Source: Pycnococcus provasolii (Eukaryota; Chlorophyta; Pseudoscourfieldiophyceae; Pseudoscourfieldiales). Taken from it: 64,000 nucleotides of DNA. The notes under the pieces are model-generated. The model was given only the letters and a program-made list of their open reading frames with translations, made no database searches and was not told the DNA's origin. Shown piece after piece: positions 47,824 to 56,814 of the stretch. Within the stretch, counting starts at the first letter, position 1. Each line of letters starts with the position of its first letter. The stretch spans positions 186,001 through 250,000 of the forward strand of contig CP150556.1 of the NCBI GenBank assembly GCA_049487715.1, read 5' to 3'. The position numbers were made by a program, and so were the translations under genes.

Positions 47824-48591
47824 ATGTCGTGCGCCGATGGCGACCCGCCGCGCGCCATCACGAACCCGCACCGACTCGGCATATGCGCACCCGTCGCGCC
47901 GTGCAGCTGCTGCCGCGAGGAACCCACGCAACACCACCAACTCAGTATCGCGCACACGTCCGCGCTCACGGGAGAGTGCTTGCGCAAGGCGCAGCAAGTC
48001 ACGTGCTTACCTTGCGACGGGCGGAACGCAACTTCGCCGAACGGTTTAATGCCTTGCGCGACCTTCTGCGACGCCTTCTACGACGCGTGCTCGAGCCAGA
48101 GGTTTGCGGTGGAGGATGAAAGACGACCAGGTGTTGGAGCGCTACGCGCGTGTTCACGTGAAGACGAGAGTGGCGCGTGCGCACCGCTCGACGAACTGCT
48201 CGCGGATGGTCCGAGCCTGTGTGCGCGCTTAGGACTGCGTGCCGCGCACGACGCGAGCGACTGCTTCGACGGAAAGGCGCGGAGGGCGCTTACCGCATGC
48301 GCCGTTGCTGGAACCATCGACGAGCGCGCAAAGATAATAAACCACGCCGCACGCAATAATGTGGGCGCCGTTGGGCTTGCCGCGCGCCTCTTCCCGCACC
48401 TCAAGGGTCCCGCTGCGCCGCCGAGTGAGACGCTAGAAAGGGTCGTCGTCATTTACCTGATGTTCTGCACACTTGTATTGGTCGGCATGCTGTTCGTGCC
48501 GTGGTCTATGTTCAGACGAGACGGCGGCGACCGTGGTGCGAGAATGGCATACAGAAGACGAGGTGCCACGTACGCCAAGAAGGATACGTGA
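47824..48591 (+). CDS. folate-receptor-family (FRB-type) Cys-rich membrane protein
   Basis: 255 residues. It has the plant-type folate-receptor domain: CSCCREEPTQHHQLS, ECLRKAQQVTCLPCDG, MPCATFCDAFYDACSSQRF, SLCARLGLRAAHDASDCFDG. Cysteine spacing fits the family; ligand binding in plants is not demonstrated. One C-terminal membrane helix (VVVIYLMFCTLVLVGMLFV, about 207-226) with a basic cytosolic tail. An extracellular or luminal protein should have a signal peptide, and none is visible from this ATG, so the real start may lie upstream in another exon, in the short gap before the GT29 gene. Confidence 0.75.
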   Translation: MSCADGDPPRAITNPHRLGICAPVAPCSCCREEPTQHHQLSIAHTSALTGECLRKAQQVTCLPCDGRNATSPNGLMPCATFCDAFYDACSSQRFAVEDERRPGVGALRACSREDESGACAPLDELLADGPSLCARLGLRAAHDASDCFDGKARRALTACAVAGTIDERAKIINHAARNNVGAVGLAARLFPHLKGPAAPPSETLERVVVIYLMFCTLVLVGMLFVPWSMFRRDGGDRGARMAYRRRGATYAKKDT

Positions 48592-48626
48592 AATAAGATG
48601 TAGTAATGTATGTACTGTATACACGT

Positions 48627-49355
48627 TTACAATTCTGAGGCTGGTGCTGCACACGGCTCCCACCGCGGCGCGAGGCGCCGCCTCCTGCGAAAGAGCTGCG
48701 CATCCTCGGCACTCGCGGCGCTCGGGAGGAGCCCGTGGAAGCCGTCGCCGGCGACGTCCTTGTCCTCGATGCGCACCGAGCACGGCCCAGGCGCACCCAC
48801 CTTAGCCAGCCTTGCCTTTGCAAGCTCGACGGCGCTCGTGACGAGCTGTTCCACCGTTGAGCTTCGCTGCACAGCTACCCGAACGATGCCGCCAGTTCCT
48901 CGTCCAAAGTCGAGCTCGAGCGTCCACGGCTGAGGAATGCGCACTCTCCTCTCACCACCGCTTCGTCCTAGCGGCAACTGGACCTCCGCACCAGCCGGCA
49001 TGCTAGCACCTACAGGCGACCAGTCGTACCCGATGTCGTCGTTTGCACCAGCCACCACAGAGAACGGCACCCACGACGGCAGCGTCGGTGGTTCTGCACC
49101 CTCGGCGTACGCCGTGAGCGCGTACCGTCCTTCGCGCAGGCCACGCACGTTGAGCGGTTCTGCGGCGCATCCGCTCGCAACTACCCCTCGCAGTGGCCAT
49201 GTAGGCGCTTTCGTTCTCAAAGCGGTGCTTTCCGAGACTATTGCGACGCACGTTTTCGCCGACTGCAAGTTTGTGCGTGCGACGAGCGACGTGCCAAGTT
49301 TGACTTGCACTCCTGGCGCGGGCGCGACGAGCTCGAGGTCGTGGCCGTGGCCGTG
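48627..49355 (-). CDS. orphan ORF, probable 3' exon (partial 5' end)
   Basis: The frame runs from a stop at 49356-49358 to 48627 (242 codons) without a plausible ATG near its beginning; it opens on HGHGHDLELVAPAPGVQVKL. TTGCTTAG immediately upstream looks like a splice acceptor, and a hydrophobic open frame at 49356-49550 (minus strand, MMMSFATMALDALPCHAKC onward) could hold the signal-peptide exon. The content looks globular and beta-rich (LREGRYALTAYAEG, RRVRIPQPWTLELDFG), with a helix STVEQLVTSAVELAKARLAK. I do not recognise it. GC-rich third codon positions support coding. Tail-to-tail with the folate-receptor-like gene, 35 bp apart. Confidence 0.5.
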   Translation of the reverse strand, partial: HGHGHDLELVAPAPGVQVKLGTSLVARTNLQSAKTCVAIVSESTALRTKAPTWPLRGVVASGCAAEPLNVRGLREGRYALTAYAEGAEPPTLPSWVPFSVVAGANDDIGYDWSPVGASMPAGAEVQLPLGRSGGERRVRIPQPWTLELDFGRGTGGIVRVAVQRSSTVEQLVTSAVELAKARLAKVGAPGPCSVRIEDKDVAGDGFHGLLPSAASAEDAQLFRRRRRLAPRWEPCAAPASEL

Positions 49356-50530
49356 CTAAGCAAGACTTCCAGCCGTGGCCTGACCGTACCGTATTGTTAT
49401 TGACAGCAAGCATACTAATCTGAATACTAAGCATATGCACTTCGCATGACATGGAAGTGCGTCAAGGGCCATCGTCGCGAAGGACATCATCATCGCGGGT
49501 TGGACAGTTGGACAGTTGGACGGCCGGACGGGAGGAAGATGAAGATGCATATTACCCGTGTTGTGTTGTGTTGCCGATGAAGAGGAAGAGGAAGTTGAGT
49601 TTGACCACCTGCTATAAGGTTAGAGCACGTCTTGCTTGTTGGGATGAGCTCATTCATAGTTTTATCGTCGTGTTTTACCAAAGAAAACAACGAACGTGGA
49701 GAGAGAGTCCAGTGCGCGAGTCTTTTCCTCGACTTGCTTTTATGTACGTAAAGTATAAGATATTTGCTTTCGGCAACCCAGGCAGGCACTGGCCAGGCGC
49801 AAGCAAGCAAGCTGCTATTCAATATTCATACCACCACTGCCAAGTGCCAACACACGATGATAGACTATGTTTACTTTCACCTTGCTCTGAGCCAGCTCTG
49901 CTCTGATCTGCTCGGCCAGCGTGCTCGGCCAACATAGTCTAGGATAGGTGGCCAACGTGCTCGGCCAACGTGCTCGGCCAATGTGCTCGGCCAACGTGCT
50001 CTGAGCACCTGCTCTGAGCTCGGCCAAAATGAGCAAGGTGCATGGTGCAAGGTGCAAGGTGCACTGGTGCATGGTGGTGAGCTCGTCGAAGAAGGCGAAG
50101 GCGAGGTGCAAGGTGGCCGACAACAAAAAGAAGGAGAAGGAGAAAAGAAGGTGCGCATGTTCCCAAAACAAACAATCAGTCAGAAGAAGCGAGCGAATCC
50201 TGAGCGAATCTCAATCCCAAACGAAATAGGGTAAATGTGGAACGAAATAAATGTGGAACGAAATAAATGTGGAACGAAATGTTGAACGAAATGTTGAACG
50301 AAATGTTGAATGTTGAACGTGATCAATAATTTTGAACCAGGTTGGTGAAGCAGGCTGGTGACAATCCTCGAAATGTGGAACGAACGTGATGGGATGGGAT
50401 CAAGTGCATGGAACAACCTGACCTGATTTTTGGGCTCGAAAATAAATAACACAACACATTCATTTTCATTTTTTTTCATTTGTTTTTCTGAATTGGTTTC
50501 ATTTTTCATTTTTCTTTTTTTTCAGGAGGG
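49356..50530. repeat. repeat-rich intergenic region
   Basis: Three tandem clusters: GTGCTCGGCCAAC-type 13-16-bp units at about 49905-50030; GGTGCAAGGTGCA units at about 50036-50080; GAACGAAATGTTGAACG/GAACGAAATAAATGTG units at about 50237-50320. An 11-bp inverted pair, TAGACTATGTT (49861-49871) and AACATAGTCTA (49931-49941), brackets the start of the first cluster. Minus-strand low-complexity open frames here are repeat products. Confidence 0.7.
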
Positions 50531-53107
50531 ATGATGCCTCAACACGTCTGGTGTGGACGCTGTGGTGTGGTGTGGTGGACGCTCGTGTGGTGTGCCTCCC
50601 TGACGCTCGTGGTGCTCCCACTTGCGTCACACGCACAAGCTGCAGACTTCGAAACACCGACGTACCGCGCGACGCTCTACTACACTTCTGCGGAAGACAA
50701 ACAATGTACGGGCACACCCGCACGCGTACTGCTCAAAGACGCCGCATCGGAGAAAAATATGGCGGCCGTCTACACGAACAAGACCAGCAACTACACGCCT
50801 CAGGCTAAGTGCTTCGACTGGGGCGGATATACTACTGGCGTGGGCTTAGACAGCAACGCGACAAATGGAAATACGTGCATGAATTACGTCTTCAAAGACG
50901 AAACGTGCAGCGAAGTCATGCAAAAGTCGCCAGATACTAACTGTCAGCAGATAGAAGAAGAAGGATCAATTTACAAGTACAAGAAGGGCTTATGCTTCAA
51001 GTCCAAGCCGACGGCTGAGGACTTGGGTGTGAGCAGTGACGCGTTCTTCGACCTCTCGGTTGACATCACCAGCATAGACACGAACAAGCTCAAGGAAGCG
51101 CCGTACGTCGTCTCGGAGAAGTTTCGGGACGCCGAGTGCAAGACGCCTTACGAGCAAACGGTATTTTCGTACCGAGGCTACTTCACACTAATTTTGGAAC
51201 GGTATTTTGGCGTGAAGGACGCGGACGCATACTTAGACAGCAAGTGCCAGCCGTCCACCTCCTTTGGGACGTGGCACAAAACCGCGTTGTATCCCTCCGA
51301 ATCCGAAGAAGGAGTGCAGAGAGGCTGCGCGACGTACTACTTCACGGACAACAAGTGCGACGAGGTGTTCGCCGTCGGCGAGGTTTTGGGCGGAGGTTCC
51401 GCCCAAACAGATAAAGGCTGCGAGTACAAGTCTGAGAATGGAGAGACGTGGTACGAGAAATCCCACTGCGCACTCTCCAAGCCCAGCCCTATGCTGGGCG
51501 TCCAGATGAACGACTTGTCGCTCACGGATAATGTCAAGCTTGAAGACATGAAATCGGCGGTGTGGATGGCGAGCAGCAATTACGGCAGCGACTCGACGTG
51601 CAGCAGCCAACCCACGTCTGTTTCCGCATACACGGCGGACAACTTTTATAAGTTTAGCTTGAATATGCAAGCGCCTGCGGATGGAAAGCTTTGCGTGCCA
51701 TATCCCACGGGCGGGTACGGCGGATTAATCGTTGCCCCGGAAAAAATGGGAAGCACATGTTTGAGCGCGGTGTTCTCGGATGCGGAATGCACCAAAACCA
51801 TGTATGTCCAAGGTTTGACGTGTTCGCTTAACGACGAGGGCGTGTACGAAAAGCAGACGTGCTACGTGGAAGAGCCGACGGCGGATGAACTGGGGCCCAC
51901 CTACACGAAGCAGATTGACCCTAGCATAAAGCTCGAGCAGGTGCCTTACATCATGCAGAGGAAGTTCAGCGATCAAACGTGCACAAAGCCCATCAATCAC
52001 ACGGATAACAGCTTAAGATCGGGCGACCAATTTGCTCAGTTAAGCAATGGCGGCACTTCTCCTACCGGACTCTTTTGCATTCCGGTGAACGATCCGACGG
52101 CTGCTTTTGGCGATAAAATGATCCTCTCGCGAGAAATTGGATTTGATCCATCTACGAATCAGTGCATCATGAAACAATACACGGCGCCGGGATGCAAAGA
52201 CGACGCTGTCTACGCCCAAACCATCTTTACCGGCGAATCGTGTGATGCTGACGACACAGCAGCGACATACTCGGCGTATACGTGCCTTCGATCGAAACCA
52301 GACACACTCCCTGCGGGAGTGGCGGATTGGACGTCATTTCCCAAGAAGAGCACACTTAAGGCGCCTAAGTACATCGAGGATCTGAAATTTTCTTCCAGGG
52401 ACTGCTCTGACGTGCCGAAAAAGGAAAGCGCTTCATATACGCCATGGGTCGAGAAACAGATGGAGGTGAACCCTGGACTTCAGGGCAATAGCAAAGACAA
52501 AATTCTCGTGGACAACTGCTTTACTTGGCCCGGATCCGCTTTGCAGTATGTCAGCATACTCCAAAGTCCAAATGGCAACGGTTGCCTTTTGTACTATCAC
52601 AACGACACCACATGCTCCGAGGATAAGGTAGTTTATGCGCAACCTGTCCTTACTGGTGAGTGCAGTACAAATGACCTCCCGGGTATTGGTGGATTCGAAC
52701 GGGTCACTTGTATGGCCGAAGCTCCGGCCCAGTTCTTCGCCGAAGCAGTCGTGTCGCTGGAGGGCGTGACATCGCAGACATTCGACGAGTCGAAGTTCAT
52801 TGCGGGTATTGCGGCCACCGCCATGCTCGACAAAGACCTCATTGAAGTGACCAGCGTCAAGGACGTGAGCTCACGTCGTCACTTGGCGGCTGCGGGCGTG
52901 GAGGTGACATTCATTATCAAGGCTGCGGACGAGGCGGACGCGAAGACGTTGGCGAACGACATCGTCAAGGATGAGAGCATGGCAAGCAAGCTTGTGGAAA
53001 ATCTCAAGAAAGAGGGTCTTGCTGTGACGTCGGCGGCGCTTGTGAAAGCTGAGGGCAAGAGCATGTCCGTGGAGGCGGCCACCACCACCACTACAACGAT
53101 GGCAGCA

Positions 53108-53145
<38 letters not shown>

Positions 53146-53287
53146 CAAGGCGGTGGCGTCGAAGACTGCCACCACCACCGCGGCACCTGTTGGGGCATCT
53201 AAACCCACAAGCGGCGCGCTATCGCACTCGCGAGTGGCCTACTATCCTGTAGTGATTGCGGCTGTTGTGTCAGCGATGCTTGCTTAA
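50531..53287 (+). CDS. secreted five-repeat Cys-rich protein, probably GPI-anchored
   Basis: 918 residues. Signal peptide (VVWWTLVWCASLTLVVLPLA, cleaved near AQA). Five repeats of about 130-150 residues follow; each begins with a strand like YVVSEKFRDAECKTP or YIMQRKFSDQTCTKP and ends with a motif like LCFKSKPTAEDLG or TCYVEEPTADELG, with conserved Cys and an internal C-x-x-Y-F/Y-x-D-x-x-C box (CATYYFTDNKCDEV). I do not recognise this repeat. After it, a domain at about 735-830 (SLEGVTSQTFDESKFIAGIA, ending near GVEVTFIIKAADEAD) resembles the small autoproteolysis-like or adhesion domain found in several algal surface proteins. A Thr-rich stalk from (ACG)n, a small-residue site and a hydrophobic C-terminus (YYPVVIAAVVSAMLA) fit GPI attachment. 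Probably cell surface; function unknown. Confidence 0.75.
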
Positions 53288-53687
53288 GGATTCTTGAGGG
53301 TTGGGGATATATGGCGTACACTTTTTTAGTTTCTTTTTTTTTGAAATCAACTGTAACGTTCGGTTCAGCAACACCAAAAATGATGCTGTCTCGCTCGTCA
53401 TCACAGGCATGGCCCAAGGGGTTTCAGAATTCAGTTGGGGGTTTTGGCATATTTACCAATGGTAGCACAACGAGTACGAGTACGACGACCCATGCTGCGG
53501 TAGCTCCGACGCCATCGTCGTCCACTTGTACAATATCAACAACAACATAACGCTCACCCCGCATCACGTCAATCTTGCTAGATTAACCGCGGCGTTGCCG
53601 AATGTCAATTATGTAATCCCAATTCCGAAGGTGTATTACAACAATCAACAAACAATACACACACGCACACAATCCTCGTTCTCCACA
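53288..53687. other. intergenic between convergent genes
   Basis: 3' flanks of two convergent genes; no gene, only a short (ACGAGT)n-like stretch near 53470. Confidence 0.5.
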
Positions 53688-54044
53688 TCACGCCGTCACT
53701 ACCACTCCATCCTTTTGCAGAGCACAAAAGAGTTGCCCATACGTGGGGTTGAACTTGCCAACGCGCACCTTCTCCCGTGTTTTGAGCATGTACGCGATGG
53801 GCGGGAGGCTGCTGTGGTTGTCGTCGTAGGCTTTGCACAAACCGCAGACAACGATGTTTGTGCAGCACATACACAAACCCACGCTGTCATTTGTCTTCAC
53901 TGATTGCCTTCTAGGTTTTCCATACTTCGACAGCGCGAAGCCTCCGCCACAGTGTTGACAGCCGCCATTCGTAGGCGGTAGCTTCTTTTTGTCTGACGTG
54001 CGAATGCAGTAGTGCTGAATTGACGACGACGACGATTTCAACAT
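53688..54044 (-). CDS. small Cys-rich, probably zinc-binding protein
   Basis: 118 residues, ATG start at 54044. Three Cys pairs: GGCQHCGGGF, LCMCCTN and VVCGLCKAYD, then a basic, beta-like tail (KVRVGKFNPTYGQLFCALQ). Spacing C-x2-C...C-x-C-C...C-x2-C suggests one or two zinc knuckles. No family recognised. Supported by ATG, Cys pattern and balanced composition; a database match would decide. Confidence 0.48.
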   Translation of the reverse strand: MLKSSSSSIQHYCIRTSDKKKLPPTNGGCQHCGGGFALSKYGKPRRQSVKTNDSVGLCMCCTNIVVCGLCKAYDDNHSSLPPIAYMLKTREKVRVGKFNPTYGQLFCALQKDGVVVTA

Positions 54045-54264
54045 CTTCAGGACAGGGTCATCATCGTCGTCGTCGCCGTCCCTGCTGTGTTTGCGTGTTA
54101 CTGCTGCTTTTCCGCGTGTTCACTTGGATGCATCGACGGCATCCGCCACGTGCGGCGCGTCCTCCCGAGTGGCCGAGTTTGCTCAGGCGCGCGTGGGCGA
54201 CATTGTTTCGTACTTTCGTTTATCAAAAAACACCTCCCGTTACAAATGTCCCACCCACTGGACC

Positions 54265-54272
54265 GGGATCCC
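54265..54272. promoter_or_regulatory. GGGATCCC motif upstream of GT31 gene
   Basis: Palindromic octamer about 110 bp before the ATG, embedded in CCGGGATCCCCCGGG. Same octamer lies upstream of at least six other genes in this window; see findings. Confidence 0.35.
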
Positions 54273-54379
54273 CCGGGGGCTTTTTTTTCCCCCGACAGCG
54301 TGACAACCGACGAATTGCGGCATAGTGGTATGATCCATCACCGGGCCACGCGCCGCCATAGATCGATCGCAAATCCTGC

Positions 54380-55483
54380 ATGGTGGACCACCGACGAAGA
54401 AGCCATTCTTTTGGCTATTCATCACGCGTACCGCTTTCCGTCGTCGCTCTCATAATGCTCGCATTTATGTCGTGGACACTCTTGCTGTTTCGCGTGGCAA
54501 ATCGTCAGCAAGGGTTGGGGCAGCAACAACAACAGGAGCAGCGTTATCATCACGATCCCAGGGTCAACAACAGTCTGAAAAAACACCAAAGAGACATTAT
54601 CGCTGTGGTGGGGGTATTCACGTCGTTTTTGGAGCAGCCTCCAAAACGCGATTCGTTCACTAGGAGGGATGCGCTACGCTCGACGTGGTTTCCGCCGAAC
54701 GAGGAGGCGATTGATGCAATGTTCAACAAGCATGGAATCATCATGCGGTTCGTACTGGGACAGCAGGCTGAGCCAAGAAACGAACGACTCGAGAGGCGCA
54801 TTGATATCGAGGAGGAGCGGACGGGAAGCTTCCTGCGACTCGCGCACGTAGAAGACTATCACGCGCTGCCACGCAAGACGCTCAAATTCTTCCACAAAGT
54901 CAGCTCGCTCTTTCCTGAAGCTCTGTACGTAATCAAGGTCGATGACGACGTGTATGCGAACGTCGATCGCCTGCCGCAGGCGATTCGACAATGGGATGAA
55001 GATCGTCATGATTACGTCAGTTGCATGAAGACAGGAAAGATCTTCACGGATCCTTGGCAGCGGTGGTATGAGCCACAGCATGCGCTTCTCGGTGCTGGTG
55101 CGTTCGCGAATCAGCCGCCGTCCACGCAGCAGCTGTACTTTCTTCATGCGTGGGGGAGTGCGTATGCTATATCTATGCGCGCTGCCAATGCGTTGTCGGC
55201 GCTTGCGGTACTCGACTTACCGATGCGTTTGCTGGCGAACGAGGACACAACCTTGGGCTTGTGGATGCTGGCGATGAACATGCGACATGGCGACGATCGA
55301 CGGATGTGCGAAAAAACGTGCTCAGAAACAAGCGTGATTGTCTACGATATGCCAACGTGTGCTGGCTTGTGCCATCCCGTGAGCGATGCGCTACACACAT
55401 TGCATGAATCTGCCGCATGCCATACAGCGAGTGGGCACGTGCTGCGACGCACACCGCCATACTTTGTACTACCAAAAGTGTAA
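54380..55483 (+). CDS. GT31 beta-1,3-galactosyltransferase-like protein
   Basis: Type II Golgi enzyme, 367 residues, the normal family length. Anchor at about 18-37 (PLSVVALIMLAFMSWTLLLF). Catalytic domain: KRDSFTRRDALRSTWF is the GT31 R-x-x-x-R-x-T-W motif; VDDDVYANVD holds DxD (Asp188-190); WGSAYAISMRAANAL, then LANEDTTLGLWML, is the late acidic ED motif (Glu288-Asp289). A C-terminal Cys cluster (RRMCEKTCSETSV, TCAGLCHP) resembles that of plant hydroxyproline O-galactosyltransferases and beta-1,3-galactosyltransferases. It is much shorter than the GT31 enzyme at 7.1 kb, so the two are not recent duplicates. Confidence 0.85.
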   Translation: MVDHRRRSHSFGYSSRVPLSVVALIMLAFMSWTLLLFRVANRQQGLGQQQQQEQRYHHDPRVNNSLKKHQRDIIAVVGVFTSFLEQPPKRDSFTRRDALRSTWFPPNEEAIDAMFNKHGIIMRFVLGQQAEPRNERLERRIDIEEERTGSFLRLAHVEDYHALPRKTLKFFHKVSSLFPEALYVIKVDDDVYANVDRLPQAIRQWDEDRHDYVSCMKTGKIFTDPWQRWYEPQHALLGAGAFANQPPSTQQLYFLHAWGSAYAISMRAANALSALAVLDLPMRLLANEDTTLGLWMLAMNMRHGDDRRMCEKTCSETSVIVYDMPTCAGLCHPVSDALHTLHESAACHTASGHVLRRTPPYFVLPKV

Positions 55484-55647
55484 TGGAATTGAACTTCTTT
55501 GCTCGTTGTTACAACAATCTGTTTTTGTCATGATTAGTTTTCAACTAACTTTTGTCATCATCACGCCTGGCAACACAACTTTGTTCATTTCAAGAGCGGA
55601 GATCAATCAGGATGGATTCAGTGAAAGTCTGTTGTTGTTGTTGTTGT

Positions 55648-56413
55648 TTAGCATTGCGAGTCGCCGGATTCACCTTTGCTGTTAGACGTGATGAAGCCAG
55701 GTTTGGTAATCTTCAAGGAGAAGGTTGGGTCCGTCATTTCCTCTGCCCCGGTCACAGCATTGATGATTGAAATGACAAGCGCAAACCACACATATATCAC
55801 ACACAAAAATCCGGTGATGATGCCGAGGTTACCAGCATACCCAAATATGGCAAACAGAGATCCGAAGAGATAAAAGAACGCCATGCGTGCCCACGATCCC
55901 TGTTTTATTTAGTGTGTTAGGCTACGTCAGTGATTGTTTTCTTTTTAATTTTTGGTGGTTAGAGGTAGACTTACGGCAATGAAGTTGACCTTGAAGTTCG
56001 CGAAGTGGCAGAGAACCATGATGATGCCAAACATAAGTGGACTCCACACATCAAGGAACACATCTGGACGAAGTGTGAACACCTGTTTTATTTAGTGTGT
56101 TGGGTTGTTGTTAGTAGTGATTGTTGTTGATCTGTGATGGATGATTAAAAAATTCACTTACGTTGCGCCAGCGCGGCTGTCCCAAAGTGAATCCCCCAGC
56201 GAACGGACCGTTGACATCAGCGACAGGATTGTCACTGTTAGCCCACACGAGCGACGGACCCACACAGTTTTGGACTCGGTCATCACAGAATTCGACAAGA
56301 ACATTGTCGAGATGTATGAAGCCAATGACCATCACGAGTAAGCCCACAAGGAGCGAGTAGGCACGGATGAATCCGGCGAAGCAGTTGGTACCACAGTTGA
56401 TTTTAGACGCCAT
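55648..56413 (-). CDS. COPI-associated family membrane protein
   Basis: Golgi membrane protein of the COPI-associated (TVP15-like) family. Three exons: 56162-56413, 55975-56082 and 55648-55899; introns of 79 and 75 nt (GTAAGT...AACAG), all phase 0; 203 residues. Helices: FIRAYSLLVGLLVMVIGFI, VWSPLMFGIIMVLCHFANF, FFYLFGSLFAIFGYAGNLG, and GFLCVIYVWFALVISIINAV. The last of these is followed by a polar C-terminal tail. Function in yeast is in Golgi vesicle traffic. Both introns end with the same AACACACTAAATAAAACAG. The order and polarity of the helices match the family; the family call comes from overall pattern, not a search. Confidence 0.78.
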
Positions 56414-56488
56414 TGTTGGAGTGAGTCAGTGAGTAACGTGTGTAACGTGTATAAAAGTGGAGAATGACAGACGAAGCAGGCGGGAAAC

Positions 56489-56509
56489 GGGGGGGGGGGG
56501 GGGGGGGGG
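56489..56509. repeat. 21-base G homopolymer
   Basis: Uninterrupted run of 21 G just upstream of the COPI-associated gene. Length may be inaccurate in sequencing. Confidence 0.9.
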
Positions 56510-56814
56510 AGAACACCCGTACTCACCTCTACTTCAGTACCCGTACTACGATACGGTTGGTGAAATTTCCATCCTCAACCTCAACGGATCTATTCCTATT
56601 CCCCCGTTCCAATCCAACGGCTAGTTTTCTGAGTTTCATATTCTATTTGGGAAACGCATTGCATTCATTGGAAATTAACAACGGATTTCTAATAAGGTTT
56701 GGGGGTGGGGGCCCCTTTTATAACCCCTTTTATAGTATAAGTAATAAGAAGTAAAGTTTAGCACTTGAATTTTTTAAAAAATAAAAGTTGTGTTGTTGTT
56801 GTTTCCAGAAAATA

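Noticed and set aside
49356-49550. Signal-peptide exon spliced by GTATGC to the orphan ORF
   Set aside because: The phase fits, but there is no independent support, so only mentioned as a possibility.
52680-52705. GGTGGATTCGAACGGGTCAC resembling a tRNA T-arm
   Set aside because: Lies inside the five-repeat gene; no D-arm, anticodon arm or acceptor stem fits.
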